A stretch of DNA of 64,000 bases. Source: Rhodamnia argentea (Eukaryota; Streptophyta; Magnoliopsida; Myrtales; Myrtaceae). The DNA lies in the NCBI RefSeq assembly GCF_020921035.1, contig NC_063150.1, forward strand, positions 3,968,001-4,032,000. The letters are read 5' to 3'. How positions within the stretch are numbered: position 1 is the stretch's first letter; every line of letters starts with the position of its first letter. The notes below the pieces were generated by a model. That model did not search any database, had not been told where the DNA came from, and saw only the letters and a program-made list of their open reading frames with translations. Both the position numbers and the translations under genes were made by a program. Below are positions 1 through 12,108 of the stretch, in pieces.

Positions 1-326
1 TGTGTAATCTACGGTCGAACACTGCAGCAATTCAAACGTCTAGCAACAGGGATTTGATGACTCGAACCCGACTAAAACCTTTCTTTTTTCTTCGGATTCT
101 GTACCCTTACTCCTCCCACTCTTAGGTGGACCTGATTCTCGGCTGCCACTCGAGTACTCTGTATTAACACTTGCGCACAAGTTGAAAATGAAGAGATAGG
201 TCGCTTTAGTGCTTAACTACACATAAAGAAACATCATCACAAGAAAGTCATGTCGCTAAGATAACAAAAATCCAGCACCCAAACATCGTTTCAAGGATCA
301 ACCACCCGCCTCTCAGTAATACTTCA

Positions 327-1557
327 CTAGGCGTTTAAAGCAAGATCATGCCAAGAATCTCCATCAGCTTGTTTAGTCTCCTGATCTGGATTATGCAGCA
401 AACAGTCTATAACTAGCCAGTCAATTCATAAGAATATGCAGCAAGCATTGTATCTAGTGTCATCATCCATGTCTTCTGACAAAGCATAACACTGGTCAAA
501 GCACTAAATATGCCAAGACCATAAATGAGGAGCATAAACTTATCTATCAAAAACCGCGCATGAGAAAATGTTCAGGAAAAACGTACAAAGCAACCGCTTC
601 TACATGTTCTTCTATCTATGCTTTAGCAAAGTTAGCATCAAACAATTCCTACGCATCATGTACATGTTCACTTGTCTCTGCTTCAACCAACTAAAGATAT
701 CAAAATACTCACAGCAGCACCACCTTAATACTGGGGACTTCGTTATGATTGTTAGAATTGTGATCTTCATAAGAACAAACAATTGGCTAAAAAGGCTCAG
801 GGAATTTATTGCACAATCCTCACAGTTAAATTAATTTATACATGTTCATGTCAATTCTGTACAAAGGAAGGAATTCTCTAGCCTCAAGCTTATTCGCTCA
901 ATGGCCAAACAATGATGCATCACTATAATCAACAAGAGTGACAGTGGACTCACTCAATGTAAAAGCAGAAGGATGAAAGAAGCTCTCTGCAGAGTGCAAC
1001 AGATAGATAGAGAAACTCCAATAACCAGCTCAGTCAAAACTGGAGTGTCATAATTCATTTTTTCCAATGTTGTTGGTCTCTTCATTGAATAGCAAGCATG
1101 TAGCATCTAAACTAGAGTGTTGTAATTCGCTTACGATGTTGGTTGGTCTCTTCATTGAACAAAAAGCATGTGGCATCTATACAAACAATTAATAACAAAG
1201 TGAAGACTTACTATCAGATCGAGCATCAGAGGATAAGAATACATGATGAATTTTGCAAAGATCAGTACAAACAAGTGATCGAATACATACTCGAATCTTC
1301 AACATCTTCATTTCGAACAAGCAACACAGGGGGCAAGGGAAGATCTGCAACAGCACCGCAATCATGTGGAGACCAATTCAGACATTGAATCCTTAACAAA
1401 GCAGCGGTACATATTCATTTACCAAGTGGGTGCAAAGTGAGAGCAAAATCATGAAAGTGAAGGGAGTGGAAAGCAGAATACCATCGTCAGGCAGAGTGTC
1501 TCTCATCCATTCCTCATCCACGATATCCACGAGTATACCCATGCTTAATTCTGCCAT
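327..1557 (-). CDS. APC13: Anaphase-promoting complex subunit 13 (APC13/BONSAI-like), 3 coding exons
   Basis: Coding exons on the minus strand are 1557-1482, 1344-1291 and 385-327, giving 62 residues; plant APC13 is about that long. The start [20 protein letters not shown] and the following TLPDD are the conserved N-terminus of the family. Exon 2 supplies [11 protein letters not shown] and exon 3 ends in SWHDLALNA before TAG. Phases agree: exon 1 ends G|gtattc, exon 2 starts after ttgcag and ends A|gtatgt, exon 3 starts after atccag. APC13 is a small scaffold subunit of the APC/C ubiquitin ligase, which degrades cyclins and securin in the nucleus; the Arabidopsis homologue BONSAI is known for epigenetic silencing. 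Intron 2 is about 905 bp. No single reading frame shows the whole protein. The family call is strong; the splice sites are inferred. Confidence 0.9.
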
Positions 1558-2010
1558 GTTTTTCCCTTCAATTCTACCACTACCCTGCAAAAATGTACAA
1601 GCCCAGCAATGGAGATGGTCAATTTCATTTTTTTTTTTCTGAGGTCTGAACTCAACCCTCTCAAGGTTAATCATCACAAGTTCCACTTCCCCACTTCTCC
1701 ATCTGTTTCATCGAGGCAGTTAGCAGAAATTTCACCCAAAACTAACAAAAACCCCTCTCCTTTTGAGTGAAACCCAGCGGGACAAAACGTCGAACATGTT
1801 AGATGCAATGCCCAGGCAGAGAAGGAAGGGCCCGCAGCGGCGAACAGACATGAGTACCCTTTAAAGCAAAAAGTCAAAACATCGTTCCGATTCAGTCATT
1901 TGAATCCAAGCGGCGAAGAATGGCTTACCCAGAAGTAGAAGATGAATCAACTCCAAGCGCAACCCTCGAACCCGAACGAAAAAAATTTGAACCTTAGCTC
2001 CCTCCATCGA
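1558..2010 (-). promoter_or_regulatory. 5' leader of APC13 with a probable leader intron
   Basis: Reading leftward towards the ATG at 1557, a good acceptor (ttttgcag) lies just above 1584 and a good donor (CTGG|gtaagcc) at 1928. This suggests a leader exon from about 1929 upwards, a 344-bp intron (1585-1928) and a 27-base leader stub before the ATG. The transcription start is not determined, and no clear TATA box was seen upstream. Confidence 0.5.
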
Positions 2011-2194
2011 GCGAACAGATGAGGAACACAACTGGGGGATACTGTGGATTTGGGCCCATGGGCTTACTGAATAAATGGGTACGATGTGGGCTGGGCTTTT
2101 TGATTTGATGAGCGATCATATACAAATATGTATTGGTCGAATCTCATTCTATATTTGGATCAATACTATATATGATAATACTTTTTTACGAAAA

Positions 2195-2345
2195 ATACTT
2201 CCACGATAGTCCGACAATACTATCAGTTATTTTTTATTATAGATCTACACGCCATCACCGAGTGTTTTCATAAAACATTCATTAATTGAAAAATCATGGG
2301 GTCAAAAATAATGACAGTCTTATCGAGTTGTCATGATAGCAAAGC
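2195..2345 (+). repeat. Short dispersed repeat, copy 1
   Basis: About 140 bp here match the reverse complement of 7785-7930. Shared blocks include gacaat.c..tag, an 'agatc.acac/gtacc' segment and gtcaaaaataatgacagt. Neither copy codes for protein. A MITE- or SINE-like family is likely, but no terminal structure was defined. The second copy lies inside the inverted-repeat element at 7291-9945. Confidence 0.6.
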
Positions 2346-5190
2346 TCTATTTTCCCGTTCTTTTCTTTTTTTCTCGATTAGCCAAGTTAGGGAGAGAAGA
2401 TACAATTATGAACGCAATGGACATGGTTTCTAATGATGAAATTTAAAAATACAAATGGATTCAATCGCCGAGTGGCCATCAATGCTCAAAATGCGATCTA
2501 AACTTGACCCAAAAATTTATCTCACTTTTATATCAAGGGCGGACTTGGTGAACATATTAAGCTCGACCGTCGGTCGCCCAATAACTCAAGTGTATTACAG
2601 TATTAGGTAAAATTTTCATTCACTATCCGTGACCTTTTGTATTATTGTTTTGCGGGTGTCGTGAGCGAGTCATCCAACCCTAGTTTCAAACGGTTATGGA
2701 CTTTCAACTTTTTAAAGTATGACACCATAATTACACCGCAGTAATATCGAGCTAATCACATCATTTTCGACGCCACACTAACTCCTATTAAACAATCAAA
2801 CGCATGACCATCACAAGCATAAAAAAAAAAAAAAAAAACCCACCCTCGTCGTCAATAACCCTTTTGGAGCTTGTGTTTTGTTGCTAAGCAAAAAGCACAT
2901 TAATTAAGCTGAGATTAACTCTTGATTGGTCCCCAGCGATGACCCTTTTTCAAAAGTATAATCTTAGTGTCATACGTCGAGTTAGCCAAGCTAAACTTAA
3001 TTTAAAGTCGATGTACATTTTAATTTATGCATAAACGCCCAAGTTATGTCTCTTTCTCATAATATTCGGTGCGGGAGAAATCTCGGCCGTTCATTCGGTG
3101 TTGTCGTCGCGAGGAAGATGATGACCAGTCAGCCCGCGCTGACTTGGTCAACATCCCATGTGGCACTAACGTGGCGCCACGTGCCCTAACACGTGGCAGC
3201 CACGTTAGCATGGAGGATAACCTAATTTTTTTTTCATAAAAATAATAAAATCCAGATCGAACGGTTGGCATTAGGCCAAGTGTCACGATCTGAAAATTTT
3301 TTAGATTTAAAAATCATTTTTTGAAATTTAAAATAATTTCTAGAAATAAAAAAAATAGAATCTGATAGGATAGTCGAGAATTGGTCTCACCGTCTAATTG
3401 TGACCATCCGTATTGGTAATTAGATCGGACAGGCTAAATCGAGTCTTCGTTTAATCTAAGCTGTAGATTTTAGTCGACTGATCCGAAGGCAATGGCTTAG
3501 CTACGTGGGCAAGTCTGGACCATAGGATTTAGTATCATATTTTTTAAATTCTAAGAAAATGAATAAAAAATTAGAAAAATTAAAAAAATGTATGAAACGG
3601 TCTCGTTTTTGTTAGATCGGTTAGGGACCCTTCCAATCTGGACCGGGAGGCCGGTTTGCAAGGGTTGGTTCAACTCGGTCCAAAAATTTTTAATATAAAA
3701 AATAAGAAATAAAAAATAGAAAAATAGAAAATTCAATAAGAATAAGAAAAATCAAAAAAATTTAAAAAATTTAAAAAAGGAAAAATTCCAAAAAAAATTC
3801 ACAAAAAAGGCCACATTCAACTAGCCCAATTCAATTTTGTGATTTTTAAGTTCCCAAGCCTTCTCAAATTATCTTTTTGCCCCTTTGGATAATTCATCCC
3901 AATTTTTTTTCGAACCGACATGCCATGTTGATATTGATTAATGATTTGGTGTGTTTTATCCGCACGCTCTTGATTGCCTTGATTTGCATACTTTCCATAA
4001 CGATTATGATTGATAGGATAGAACTCTCATCCGCATGAAACCCATAGATCGTTAAAGCCTACCTCATCTCCCGACGTGCTTGCATGAAATCTTAGTCTAG
4101 GGAATCACTCAACTTAAGTACCAAAATGGCGTTGATAAAAATCTCGACGTAACCAAATCTCTGAACCCACTTCTCCGATTTCCGCAAAATCAAATGATTT
4201 CTCTCGATCGCTCCATAGGGTTTCCGACCATACCCTCAAAAAAAGGTTGGTGGCGATTCCGTTGGCATGCACACTATACACATGTCACCCGACCATACTA
4301 AGATCGATCTCGATTTTCAATTCCCTCACCATTGTAAATTGGGTAATGGGCCTTGAGAGGAGCCTGCCTCACCTTCGAAATACAATTACGAGTGTGGATG
4401 ATGACGACCCATTAGCCCTCGTAGAAACCTCCGAAAGAGAGAGGAGAGGAGAGGGTCACGACAAATGTTTAATGATAATTATTCTTTGCTTTTCCTACAT
4501 TCTCAAACAAAACATGTCATTCAATTGTCAAGATATGAGCTCTTGACCCATTTTGCCACATTTATCGGGTTCCTATTTTCTTTGTGAGTAGATTTGCACG
4601 TTCAAGTCTAGAATTCAATCTGACAAAAAAAAAAAAAAATTCACAATTCAAAGCACTTCAAAGCCAGTGGATGTTTAACCGTGTTGTTAATCATCTTTAT
4701 TTTTTGGATTTGGTTTTGTCTTTTAGTATTCTAGGCTATGTTTTGCTCCGATTTGCTTTGCTATGAAACATATTTACCTCTCATATATATTTTTTTGAGA
4801 AATGAATACAATTCTCTTTTGAAAAAAAAAAAAAACCCCCTCGATGCAAGCTCATCGGAAGATTCAATCTAAATCTCAAAAGCATTTAAATCATTTTTTT
4901 TATATATAGTTTCTATATACGATAGTTTAATTTCTGCATTCACTTTGCATTGGACCGACGGTGGGGAGCGGACCGGTAATTGACGTGCGGGCTGGGTCAG
5001 AACCCATCAGAGAATTCGGCTTGGGCATGAGAGGCTATGAACCGAAAATTAAATGGCCTTAATTGGCCTAATTCGGGCTTAGTACGGCCCGTTTAAAATT
5101 TAATTAGAGAAAGGCCTTAACCCATTATGGCCGAAATACCAAGTTGGAATAATTGAATTATTAATCACCTGAAAAACAATTCAGAAAATT
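2346..5190. other. AT-rich intergenic repeats, no gene seen
   Basis: I see no convincing coding exon here. The stretch has long A/T runs and many short unrelated reading frames. At 3283 a segment opens with tgtcacgatctga, similar to the TGTCACG openings at 13351 and 17946, and is followed by AT-rich sequence that may be decayed LTR. Repeated 'ggccttaattggcc' type sequence occurs at 5040-5130. Confidence 0.5.
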
Positions 5191-5199
5191 GCTTAAGGA

Positions 5200-5771
5200 A
5201 ATAAAAACCCTAGTTTAGTCTTTAAATAGGAGAGCTTCGTTCTCTGATTTGTTTTCGTCATCACACGAACGAAAGAGCTGACGTACAGTTTCTGTTCTTC
5301 CGGGGATCGTCACTGAGCACGGCTGAGCACCACCTACTGAGCCTTCAACCAGCAAGCCCGACGTCGAGCAGCCCCTCTTTGCAGACTTTATTTTTGCAGG
5401 TTTCCGTCTTCGATCACCGTTGCTGCCTTCTTCAGACACCACCGTGACCGAAAGTAGTTCCGCGGCGAATACCACCCACAAACACCGCCGCAAGTCCAGC
5501 CTTAGCCTATCACCCGCGAGGGAGTCCTCCGGTGTGAGATCCTTATCCGATACCGGTTCAAACTTGGAAAGTTAATCTTTAATCTTCTCATTCGATTTGA
5601 TTTCATTTGATCGTTGCTTATTTTGCGTAGATTGTTATCTAATCTTATCTTTTAGATGTAGGCTTTAGAAAATGTGGCGTAGAATATCCACGCACCTCTT
5701 TCCCTCTCCATATATTCTGTGCAGTCATAGAACAGGGAGAAGATATCAATTCACATTCGTGCTTCATTCGA
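5200..5771 (+). promoter_or_regulatory. Candidate promoter and leader of the F-box gene
   Basis: An AAACCCTAG telo-box (about 5206-5214) is followed by a TATA-like tttaaatag (about 5219) and then a GC-richer stretch without a long sense reading frame, ending at the ATG at 5772. This spacing fits a plant promoter with a ~500-base leader that may contain an intron. The same arrangement could belong to a decayed LTR promoter, so the assignment is weak. Confidence 0.35.
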
Positions 5772-7211
5772 ATGGACAAGTTGCCAAGGGACGTTCTGGT
5801 GTCCATACTGTATCTCTTGCCGATGAAAGAAGCGGCAAGGACTAGTGTTCTGTCGCGCGCGTGGCGAGATCTGTGGAAGCATGTGCTATCTCTGGATCTC
5901 AATGTCTCGCCAGCCCTCAGCATTCGAGGTGCCAACCCCGGGATTTTGGGAGTCAATTGGGTCAAACTCAGACATGCCTTGGAAGAAGGACACCGAGGTC
6001 GTCTACCGGAGGAGTTCCGGGTTCGCGTGGTTCTGGACGAGTCTTCGGGGCTTGGATTCGCAATCGGGAAGAAAGTGCAAATCCTCGAGATAGATCTCAC
6101 GCCCTGCTGGCCCGAACCTTGTGGAGCGAGTTACACTTTCCCGCGGATTCCTTCTCTCGACTTCGCCAGCATGCGATCGCTTAAGTCCCTGTGCTTGAGA
6201 CACGTTAACGTGGGAGGCGTAGTTCTCCAGCTCTTTCTCTCGCAGTGTCCGTCTCTCGAAAGGTTGTGCGTGTCGGGCTCCGACCATTTGATTGACCTCA
6301 TAATTCCCGGCCCGTCCCCTCTCGAGTTGAAGCACCTGGACATATCCAGATGCCGGCGCTTAGAAAGCATCATCATCGCAGCCCCGACTCCAAATCTCGT
6401 TTCCTTTCGATACGACCGAAGCAGCGTGGAACTCCACGTCGAGGACGCCCCTCGGCTCGCGGAACTCACCATCTGTGGATTCACCAGTGCTGTTCAACAT
6501 TCCCTTTGGCACTACCTGCCCCAGCTCGAAGCGCTGCATCTCAAGGTGTCAGAAGCTCAGCTGGTATGTATGGTTCATCCCGCAAAGAAAGAAAACATTC
6601 AGAGTCTAATCTCTAATGAGATCCGCGCCCCTCTTTTTTTATTTGCAGCTTTCGGTATTTTTTAACATCGATGGAGCCTTGTTTGAATTGAAGCACTTGA
6701 CGTTGGACGTTTCTGATCAATTCGACCCCGACGATCTCAACCCCGTTTCCTTGTATAGTTACCTTGTGGAGAAAGCTCCTTCTTTAAACAGGCTCACCCT
6801 CCAGGTGCGTGATGAATCCGAGACCGATTTGCATGTGACTGTTATTTATTTTATCCCAGGATGGACGATATGATGATGTCATTCTCTCCTTGGCAGATGC
6901 TGGATGCTCCGAACAAGGAGGATTTGGAAATCCCGGGCCCTATGCTGTACACTCACGCTTCTCTGGAGGTCGTGGAAATAATCGGCTTCGACCCGCGAAT
7001 CAGGTTCTTCGCCGTCATGCTTTTCCGGTACTGGCTCGAGAACACATCGTCGCTGAAGCGACTCGTCGTGGATCCCCGCGTACCATCCTTGTTAGGAACA
7101 ACGACTTCGCAATATCCCATGCCGGCCGAGCTAAGAGAAGCGAGGGATTACGCATCAAGGCTAGCCAAGGCGATCCCGCTCCCGCTGGGAGTCGAATTGG
7201 TCATTGTTTGA
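5772..7211 (+). CDS. F-box/LRR protein, 3 exons, 420 aa
   Basis: Exons 5772-6563, 6649-6804 and 6897-7211, all joined in phase 0. Introns are 85 and 92 bp with gtatgt...ttgcag and gtgcgt...ggcag ends. Residues 1-45 are a plant F-box (MDKLPRDVLVSILYLLP, then SVLSRAWRDLW), which binds SKP1. Residues ~130-260 are leucine-rich repeats (SLKSLCLRHV, SLERLCVSG, LKHLDISRC). The C-terminal part (SLEVVEIIGF, then LENTSSLKRLVVDPR) resembles the FBD-like end of F-box/FBD/LRR proteins. Such proteins choose targets for SCF ubiquitin ligases; the target cannot be told from sequence. The start is the first ATG in front of the F-box. A competing acceptor at 6859 would shift the frame and was not chosen. The family is large and fast-evolving, so no specific gene name is given. 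Confidence 0.85.
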
Positions 7212-7290
7212 ACTGCCAAGTAAAAGCATGATTTTCTCGTAAATATATCTTTTAATCAATGGTTGTGCCTCGTGAGATATCAATTATTTG

Positions 7291-7581
7291 TCTTAAAGAG
7301 CAATTGAGTCGTAAATTGTTTTCTTTAAAAAAATCCAACTAAATCCTAAATCTTTTGTGTCCGGCTCTATTGCTCGTTCATCCAATCTTTGCTTACTTAA
7401 CGAGCGGGAAAGCCAAAGTTGCTTTTTTAAAATATATCTTGAGCACCCGACAATTTTATTAAAAAGGGGGAAAAAAAAGAGGAGAGAAGTCAAATTTGAA
7501 AAGAAAATAAAACAAAAAAGTCCTAAAAAAGACTAGGATTTGAAGCAGCACGAGCCACCGCCCTGTCTTAGCCGGTGAGGT
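7291..7581 (+). repeat. Left terminal inverted repeat
   Basis: Inverted partner of 9653-9945. It starts at tcttaaagag and ends at gccggtgaggt; most differences are single substitutions and changes in homopolymer length. Confidence 0.75.
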
Positions 7582-7784
7582 GAGGTTTGCAGTGGTAGGA
7601 GCGGCGTCACCACCCTGTCTTGGACGTCTGCCATGTTGGTGTGCAATCTGTCTCCGGTCCACTGTAAAAATGATGAACGAAATAGTTGAGTTGAGTCTTT
7701 TCGTATCATAATCTTCGCCTATGGCCCTAGCGTAAAAAGCGCTTCAAGATAAACATACTTTCTACTATTTTTTTCATGAAAGCC

Positions 7785-7930
7785 GCTAGCTCGACAGTTT
7801 GATAGTACTGTCATTATTTTTGACTCACTAACATTCTAATTACTTAGTGCTTTATACAAAATACGGGGTGTTGGTACGTGGATCTACAATCAGAAATAAC
7901 CGATAATACTATCGGATTGTCAGAAAAACA
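7785..7930 (-). repeat. Short dispersed repeat, copy 2 (nested)
   Basis: Reverse-complement relative of 2195-2345; the shared core gtcaaaaataatgacagt reads on the minus strand here. It lies inside the inverted-repeat element, so one element either inserted into or was carried along by the other. Confidence 0.6.
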
Positions 7931-9094
7931 TTTTCCTTTTTCACGAGAGCGAGTCTATGTTATATTCTTCTACGTAGATAATTTGAAGTTTGAGTTTTGA
8001 TCCACCACGGAATAATACAATTGGAACCCACTTAACTACTAAGTTCTATTTTGCCTTAAAGTTGGCGTAAAAGGGAGTGTCAAAGTCAGACTTAATCCCA
8101 AAACCTAATATAAAATGACACCGATATACACCATGAGTTATATTTTGGATCTGGTGAGACCCAGATTTTCTTCCAAGTACGCACAATATGCTGGTGTGTG
8201 CTGCATTAAACATTGGAGAGATGGTTACCCGTGCAACCGATGTTTTTTCGACTTTGATAAGGAAAGTGTGGGAATTATCCATCTAGAAGTACGAATAGCC
8301 TCTATCGACGTTCGATTGCAGAATTGCTTAGAAATGTCGTTGAATTATAATGCGTCCATGTATCTTCAAACCCACGACGGCCAAAGGAAAATATCCACGT
8401 TCCACAACGTAAATGCGATCTATTCTCAAAATAATTGCATATGCATTTTGTTTTGAGTTTGTGGGAGAGAGAGATGAACGCGTTTTCTTAACGCCAGTCG
8501 GCCATTGGAAGTTATCTATGTTATTTATAGATAAGAAGGCAACCGATCGAAGGGTTCCCCTTCACGGGGCCCTCTCTCAATTGCACCCTATCATGGAAGT
8601 GATTTGCAAATTTTCTTTTCTTTTTTTTTGGTCGAAATATTTATGCAAAGATTGGTGACTGCGTCTGAGTGTGCTAGAATATTTGTCTGGCCATTGTGAA
8701 TTATTATCAAATGACAACCGGCCACAGGCGAGGCTCGAGCTCGCCCGCTAACATAATAATTGATGAAAAGAAAACAAATGGTTGAGGCACTATTTTTCTA
8801 TTATACTAACATCATTGATTATCTTTCGAATTTTTTTTTATAGAATATTACGCCAACAATTTTAGAACGTTGAGCCCGACCGTGTCATGAATCCTGAATG
8901 TTTGGTGTCCGTCACAATTCTTATTTTTTCCCTTTCAGAGAGGAACTACTTATCCCCTTTTGCCGAGTGGTGGTGTCGGACTTGCTGAAGACCCAAAAGA
9001 AAGGCGAATAGAAGAACCTACTATGTTCCGACCACCCTGTTTGTATTTGCTTGGATCTGGTCTTCTCCAAAAGAAATGCGAATAGAACAACCTA

Positions 9095-9508
9095 TTATGA
9101 TTTTAAGTCTTGAATCTTGGTGAAGATAGAAAACTCTTCGGGCAATTCCAAGAGTAATTTTGAAACGTTGGTTCCAATCAAGGGCTGTCCTGTTTGCTTC
9201 ATCTGTGATCCAATGCCAGGAAAAAATAATTCACTGGCTGGTATGTCATGAAATCGTTGCCGATGGTGAGGCGTTTCAGCAATTAGATTAGCATGAAGAG
9301 GAAAAAGGTGAGGCCATACTGAAAATGAAGCAGTCCAAACTTTAGTTGGGCAAGTACTCGTAGATGCCGAGATGCTTCTCTTTGTGTAGTAGAGTATGAG
9401 ATTCCCCAGCTTGTCGATACCGACATGTCCTGAAGTATCTTTGACAGGGTCGTGCCGGATGGCGATCCACATGACCGTTTTCTCGGGGATTTTGTTGTAC
9501 CACTAAGG
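9095..9508 (-). pseudogene. Fragment of a G-type lectin S-receptor-like kinase (B-lectin domain)
   Basis: The minus-strand frame reads WYNKIPEKTVMWIA, then RHDPVKDTSG and GIDKLGNLILYY, the conserved core of the bulb-type lectin domain of S-locus receptor kinases (usual form W.N.IP..TVVWVAN..P..D.SG....GNL.L). After KVWTASFSV the similarity fades. Two in-frame stops lie just upstream of WYNKIP. Only a few dozen residues of a ~800-residue protein remain, with no kinase domain or signal peptide, so this is a captured or decayed piece. It sits inside the inverted-repeat element. Confidence 0.65.
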
Positions 9509-9652
9509 CTAAGTCCCTATGGCAAGAATTGCCATGGCTACAGAAGCCGAGCGCAACATCTCTAATGCTGGCTAAATTATAACCTCTCTCCTTGGGACAG
9601 TGTATTCAAGTTTGAGACTGACTGCCCGGTCTTAGCTGAGGTGATCCGGATG

Positions 9653-9945
9653 ACCTCACCGGCTAAGACAGGGCGGCGGCGTATGCCGCTGCAAATCCTA
9701 GTCCTTTTTTTATAGCTTTTTTGTTTTATTTTCCTTTCAAATTTGACTTCGCTCCTTTTTTTTTCCTTTTTCTTTTTAATAAAAATTTCGTGTGCTCAAG
9801 ATATATTTTAGAAAAGCAACTTTGGCTTTCCAGCTCGCTAAGTCAGTAAAGATTGGATGAACGAGAAATGGAGCCAAACGCAAGAGGTTTAGGATTTAGT
9901 CGGATTTTTTATAAACAAAAATTACGACTCAATTGCTCTTTAAGA
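9653..9945 (-). repeat. Right terminal inverted repeat
   Basis: Inverted partner of 7291-7581. The outer end reads ctctttaaga on the plus strand. Confidence 0.75.
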
Positions 9946-11760
9946 TAAATTATGCATGAACCTCCGACGGTTATAAAAGATAGAGAAACAGCTGATTACA
10001 AAAAAAAAAAAAACCTCGATCACTTCTGATGATTTTTATTCCCCAGGGATCGCCATTGAAAGTTCGTCCGACGATGAGACAAGGAGGTTAGCTGAAACCC
10101 TCTTCTTTGGAAGTCGAAATTTTCCTAGAGCTTAGGACCGTCAAAATTCTGATATTCCAAAAAGATCCCACAAATTTCAAAATGATCCTATCTCCAAAAA
10201 GAGTCAATTTCTCCCAAAACTGTCCAAACACATTTGAACATACATTTAATGGTGAAAATCCCCATAGAGAGTCAATTTCAATGAAAATGACCTAAGATTC
10301 TTCAAAGGGGATAGTTCTAAATGGATTTCCAAAAGGGTGTTCTCTCATATGAAAAGAGGCAAGCTTAATCCCAAACACATTCCACACACTTAAGAGTGAT
10401 GTGCGAAAAGAAAAGATTGAGAAAAGAAAATCATGATCTTTGGACGTAGGGATAATTCGCAGTGATTATATGGGTTGAAATGACGAAATTCATTCATTTC
10501 ATAGCCTCAAAACACTTTTAAATCCCATGCAAATCCTTCTAGGCCAAATGAAGTTTTTGAATGTAAACCCTGTCAAGAACCATCCCACATTGGGGGGCAT
10601 GTTTGGAGGTTCGTAGTTGACAAATTGGAGGTAAAGATAGAGAAGGACTTTATTGTGCTAACTTGCATCAATCTTTTTGTGATAGCTCCATGTGATATAC
10701 CGTGAAAGCTCGAAACATCTTGAAGTGCAGAAAAGCAGTTCATTTCTCTACCTAAACACTTCGTCCCTTGATTAAGCCAATTTGACCCTTTAAATCTCCC
10801 ATTTCTAAAGCCCCGTTGGTGATTATCTCCCTACATTGGGGCAATGCATATGATTTACCTCAAGAGCAGATAATTTCTAAGATCTTTGAACAAAGCCTTA
10901 AGAAAAGTTTCAAATGTGAAAAGTCGGGAAAAGCTATCGAATGTATGGGTTCATGGGCAAGAAAAAGCAAAGTGCCTGGTAAAAACAAGGCCGAAGCCCA
11001 CTTCTAAGAAAAATCAAGAAACTTTATGAGCAGTAAAGCACAAAAGACAAAAATTATGAAAATATGATGAGAGAAAAGATCAAGTCTCATTAGTGCAAGA
11101 AAACGAGCATGTGTTCGGTTTAGAAGATCCAAAATGGATATCCCCGGTGGATGTGAAAGCGAGTAATGATGCAAAGATAATCACTAACATTTTTCACCCC
11201 TCATTCTAAAAATGGCCTTTCGTTTAGCCTACCATGAACCAGCATTACAACTATTCCCGAAGACTTCTCCAATCGAGATTTTTCGGATTAACATGGGAGT
11301 TCACACGAGAAGCTACTACATAAAGAAGTAAGTACAATCCTGTCTTACCTCATCTTCGAGGTTCTTTAACCTAGCCTAGATTACGGTCCTTTGAAAAGAC
11401 CTTCTCGGATCAATCAAGTTGTATGCACTGCGAATAATCTCGAAATCCTAGATCTAGATTTCGTGAGGAAATTCAAGTGTTTTGTTGAGAATACTTCCCT
11501 AGCATGGAGTCAAAAATTCCTTTGAAAATTGTGAGAAGTTCTCTTAGATGAAGGTATTCCAATTGAATCTTTTGAAACAACCTTTTTAAAAAATGTTTAA
11601 ATCATGTGATTCAAAATGTTCCCCAGAGGAGTTTTGAACTTAAATGTTATATGATAATGTGTTTGGACAAGTTTCCTTCATAAATCCAATTTGATATATC
11701 CTATTATGATTCCTAGTCTCCCCAAGCCTTAGGATCATATTTCTCTATTGGTAATCTTTT
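9946..11760. other. Non-coding AT-rich stretch, no gene seen
   Basis: Only short reading frames without recognisable domains. It runs directly into the tandem arrays at 11763 and may be untranslated sequence of a decayed LTR retrotransposon whose LTR starts near 12577 (inference). Confidence 0.4.
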
Positions 11761-11762
11761 AT

Positions 11763-12108
11763 TCTCCAACCGCTTCTGTCAACCCCAAAAGGTGACATTT
11801 AGGTAGTTTTTTTGGAAATTCCTTTTTACTGGATAACCCAATCTTTTAATCTCATACTGCTTCCGTTAATCCCAAAAGGTGACATTAGCGTAGTTTCCTT
11901 GGTAGTTTCTTTCTATAGGATAACCCAATTTTTTAATCTCCTACCGCTTCTGTCGACCCTAAAAGGTGACATTACAGTAGTTTTCTTGGTAACTCCTTTC
12001 TACGGGATAACCCAATCTTTTAATCTCCTATCGCTTCTGTTGATCCCAAAATGCGACATTAGGGTAGTTTCCTTGGTAACTCCTTTCTATAGGATAACTC
12101 AATCTTAA
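11763..12108 (+). repeat. Tandem array, ~86-bp unit, about 4 copies
   Basis: Each unit contains aatctccta.cgcttctgt, then aaaaggtgacatta, then gtagttt.cttggtaa and ctttctat.ggataaccca. Copies differ by scattered substitutions. The array happens to be open in one frame (internally repeated LVVSFYRITQ-type peptide), but this is probably a by-product of the unit length being near a multiple of three rather than a gene. Confidence 0.85.

Larger units (their letters stand above)
7291..9945. mobile_element. ~2.65-kb element with ~290-bp terminal inverted repeats (Pack-MULE-like)
   Basis: The left end 7291-7581 matches the reverse complement of 9653-9945 nearly throughout. Both begin tcttaaagagcaattgag, share ccaaagttgcttttt and a run ending before caaatttga, and stop at the inner motif cttagccggtgaggt. 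Long terminal inverted repeats of this kind are typical of Mutator-like elements. No transposase was recognised inside. The interior carries a lectin-receptor-kinase fragment (minus strand) and a nested copy of a short dispersed repeat. Flanking DNA has only a weak shared aattat on each side, so a clean target-site duplication is not shown. Confidence 0.7.

Noticed and set aside
50..90. tRNA-like tcgggttcgagtc on the minus strand near the left edge
   Set aside because: Single B-box-like word without the rest of a tRNA.
6860..6896. Earlier acceptor (atcccag) for F-box exon 3
   Set aside because: Would break the reading frame; the acceptor at 6896 joins in phase and continues the conserved C-terminal domain.
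11812..12108. 98-codon repeat protein across the 86-bp array
   Set aside because: Peptide repeats only because the DNA unit repeats; no start context, no family match.
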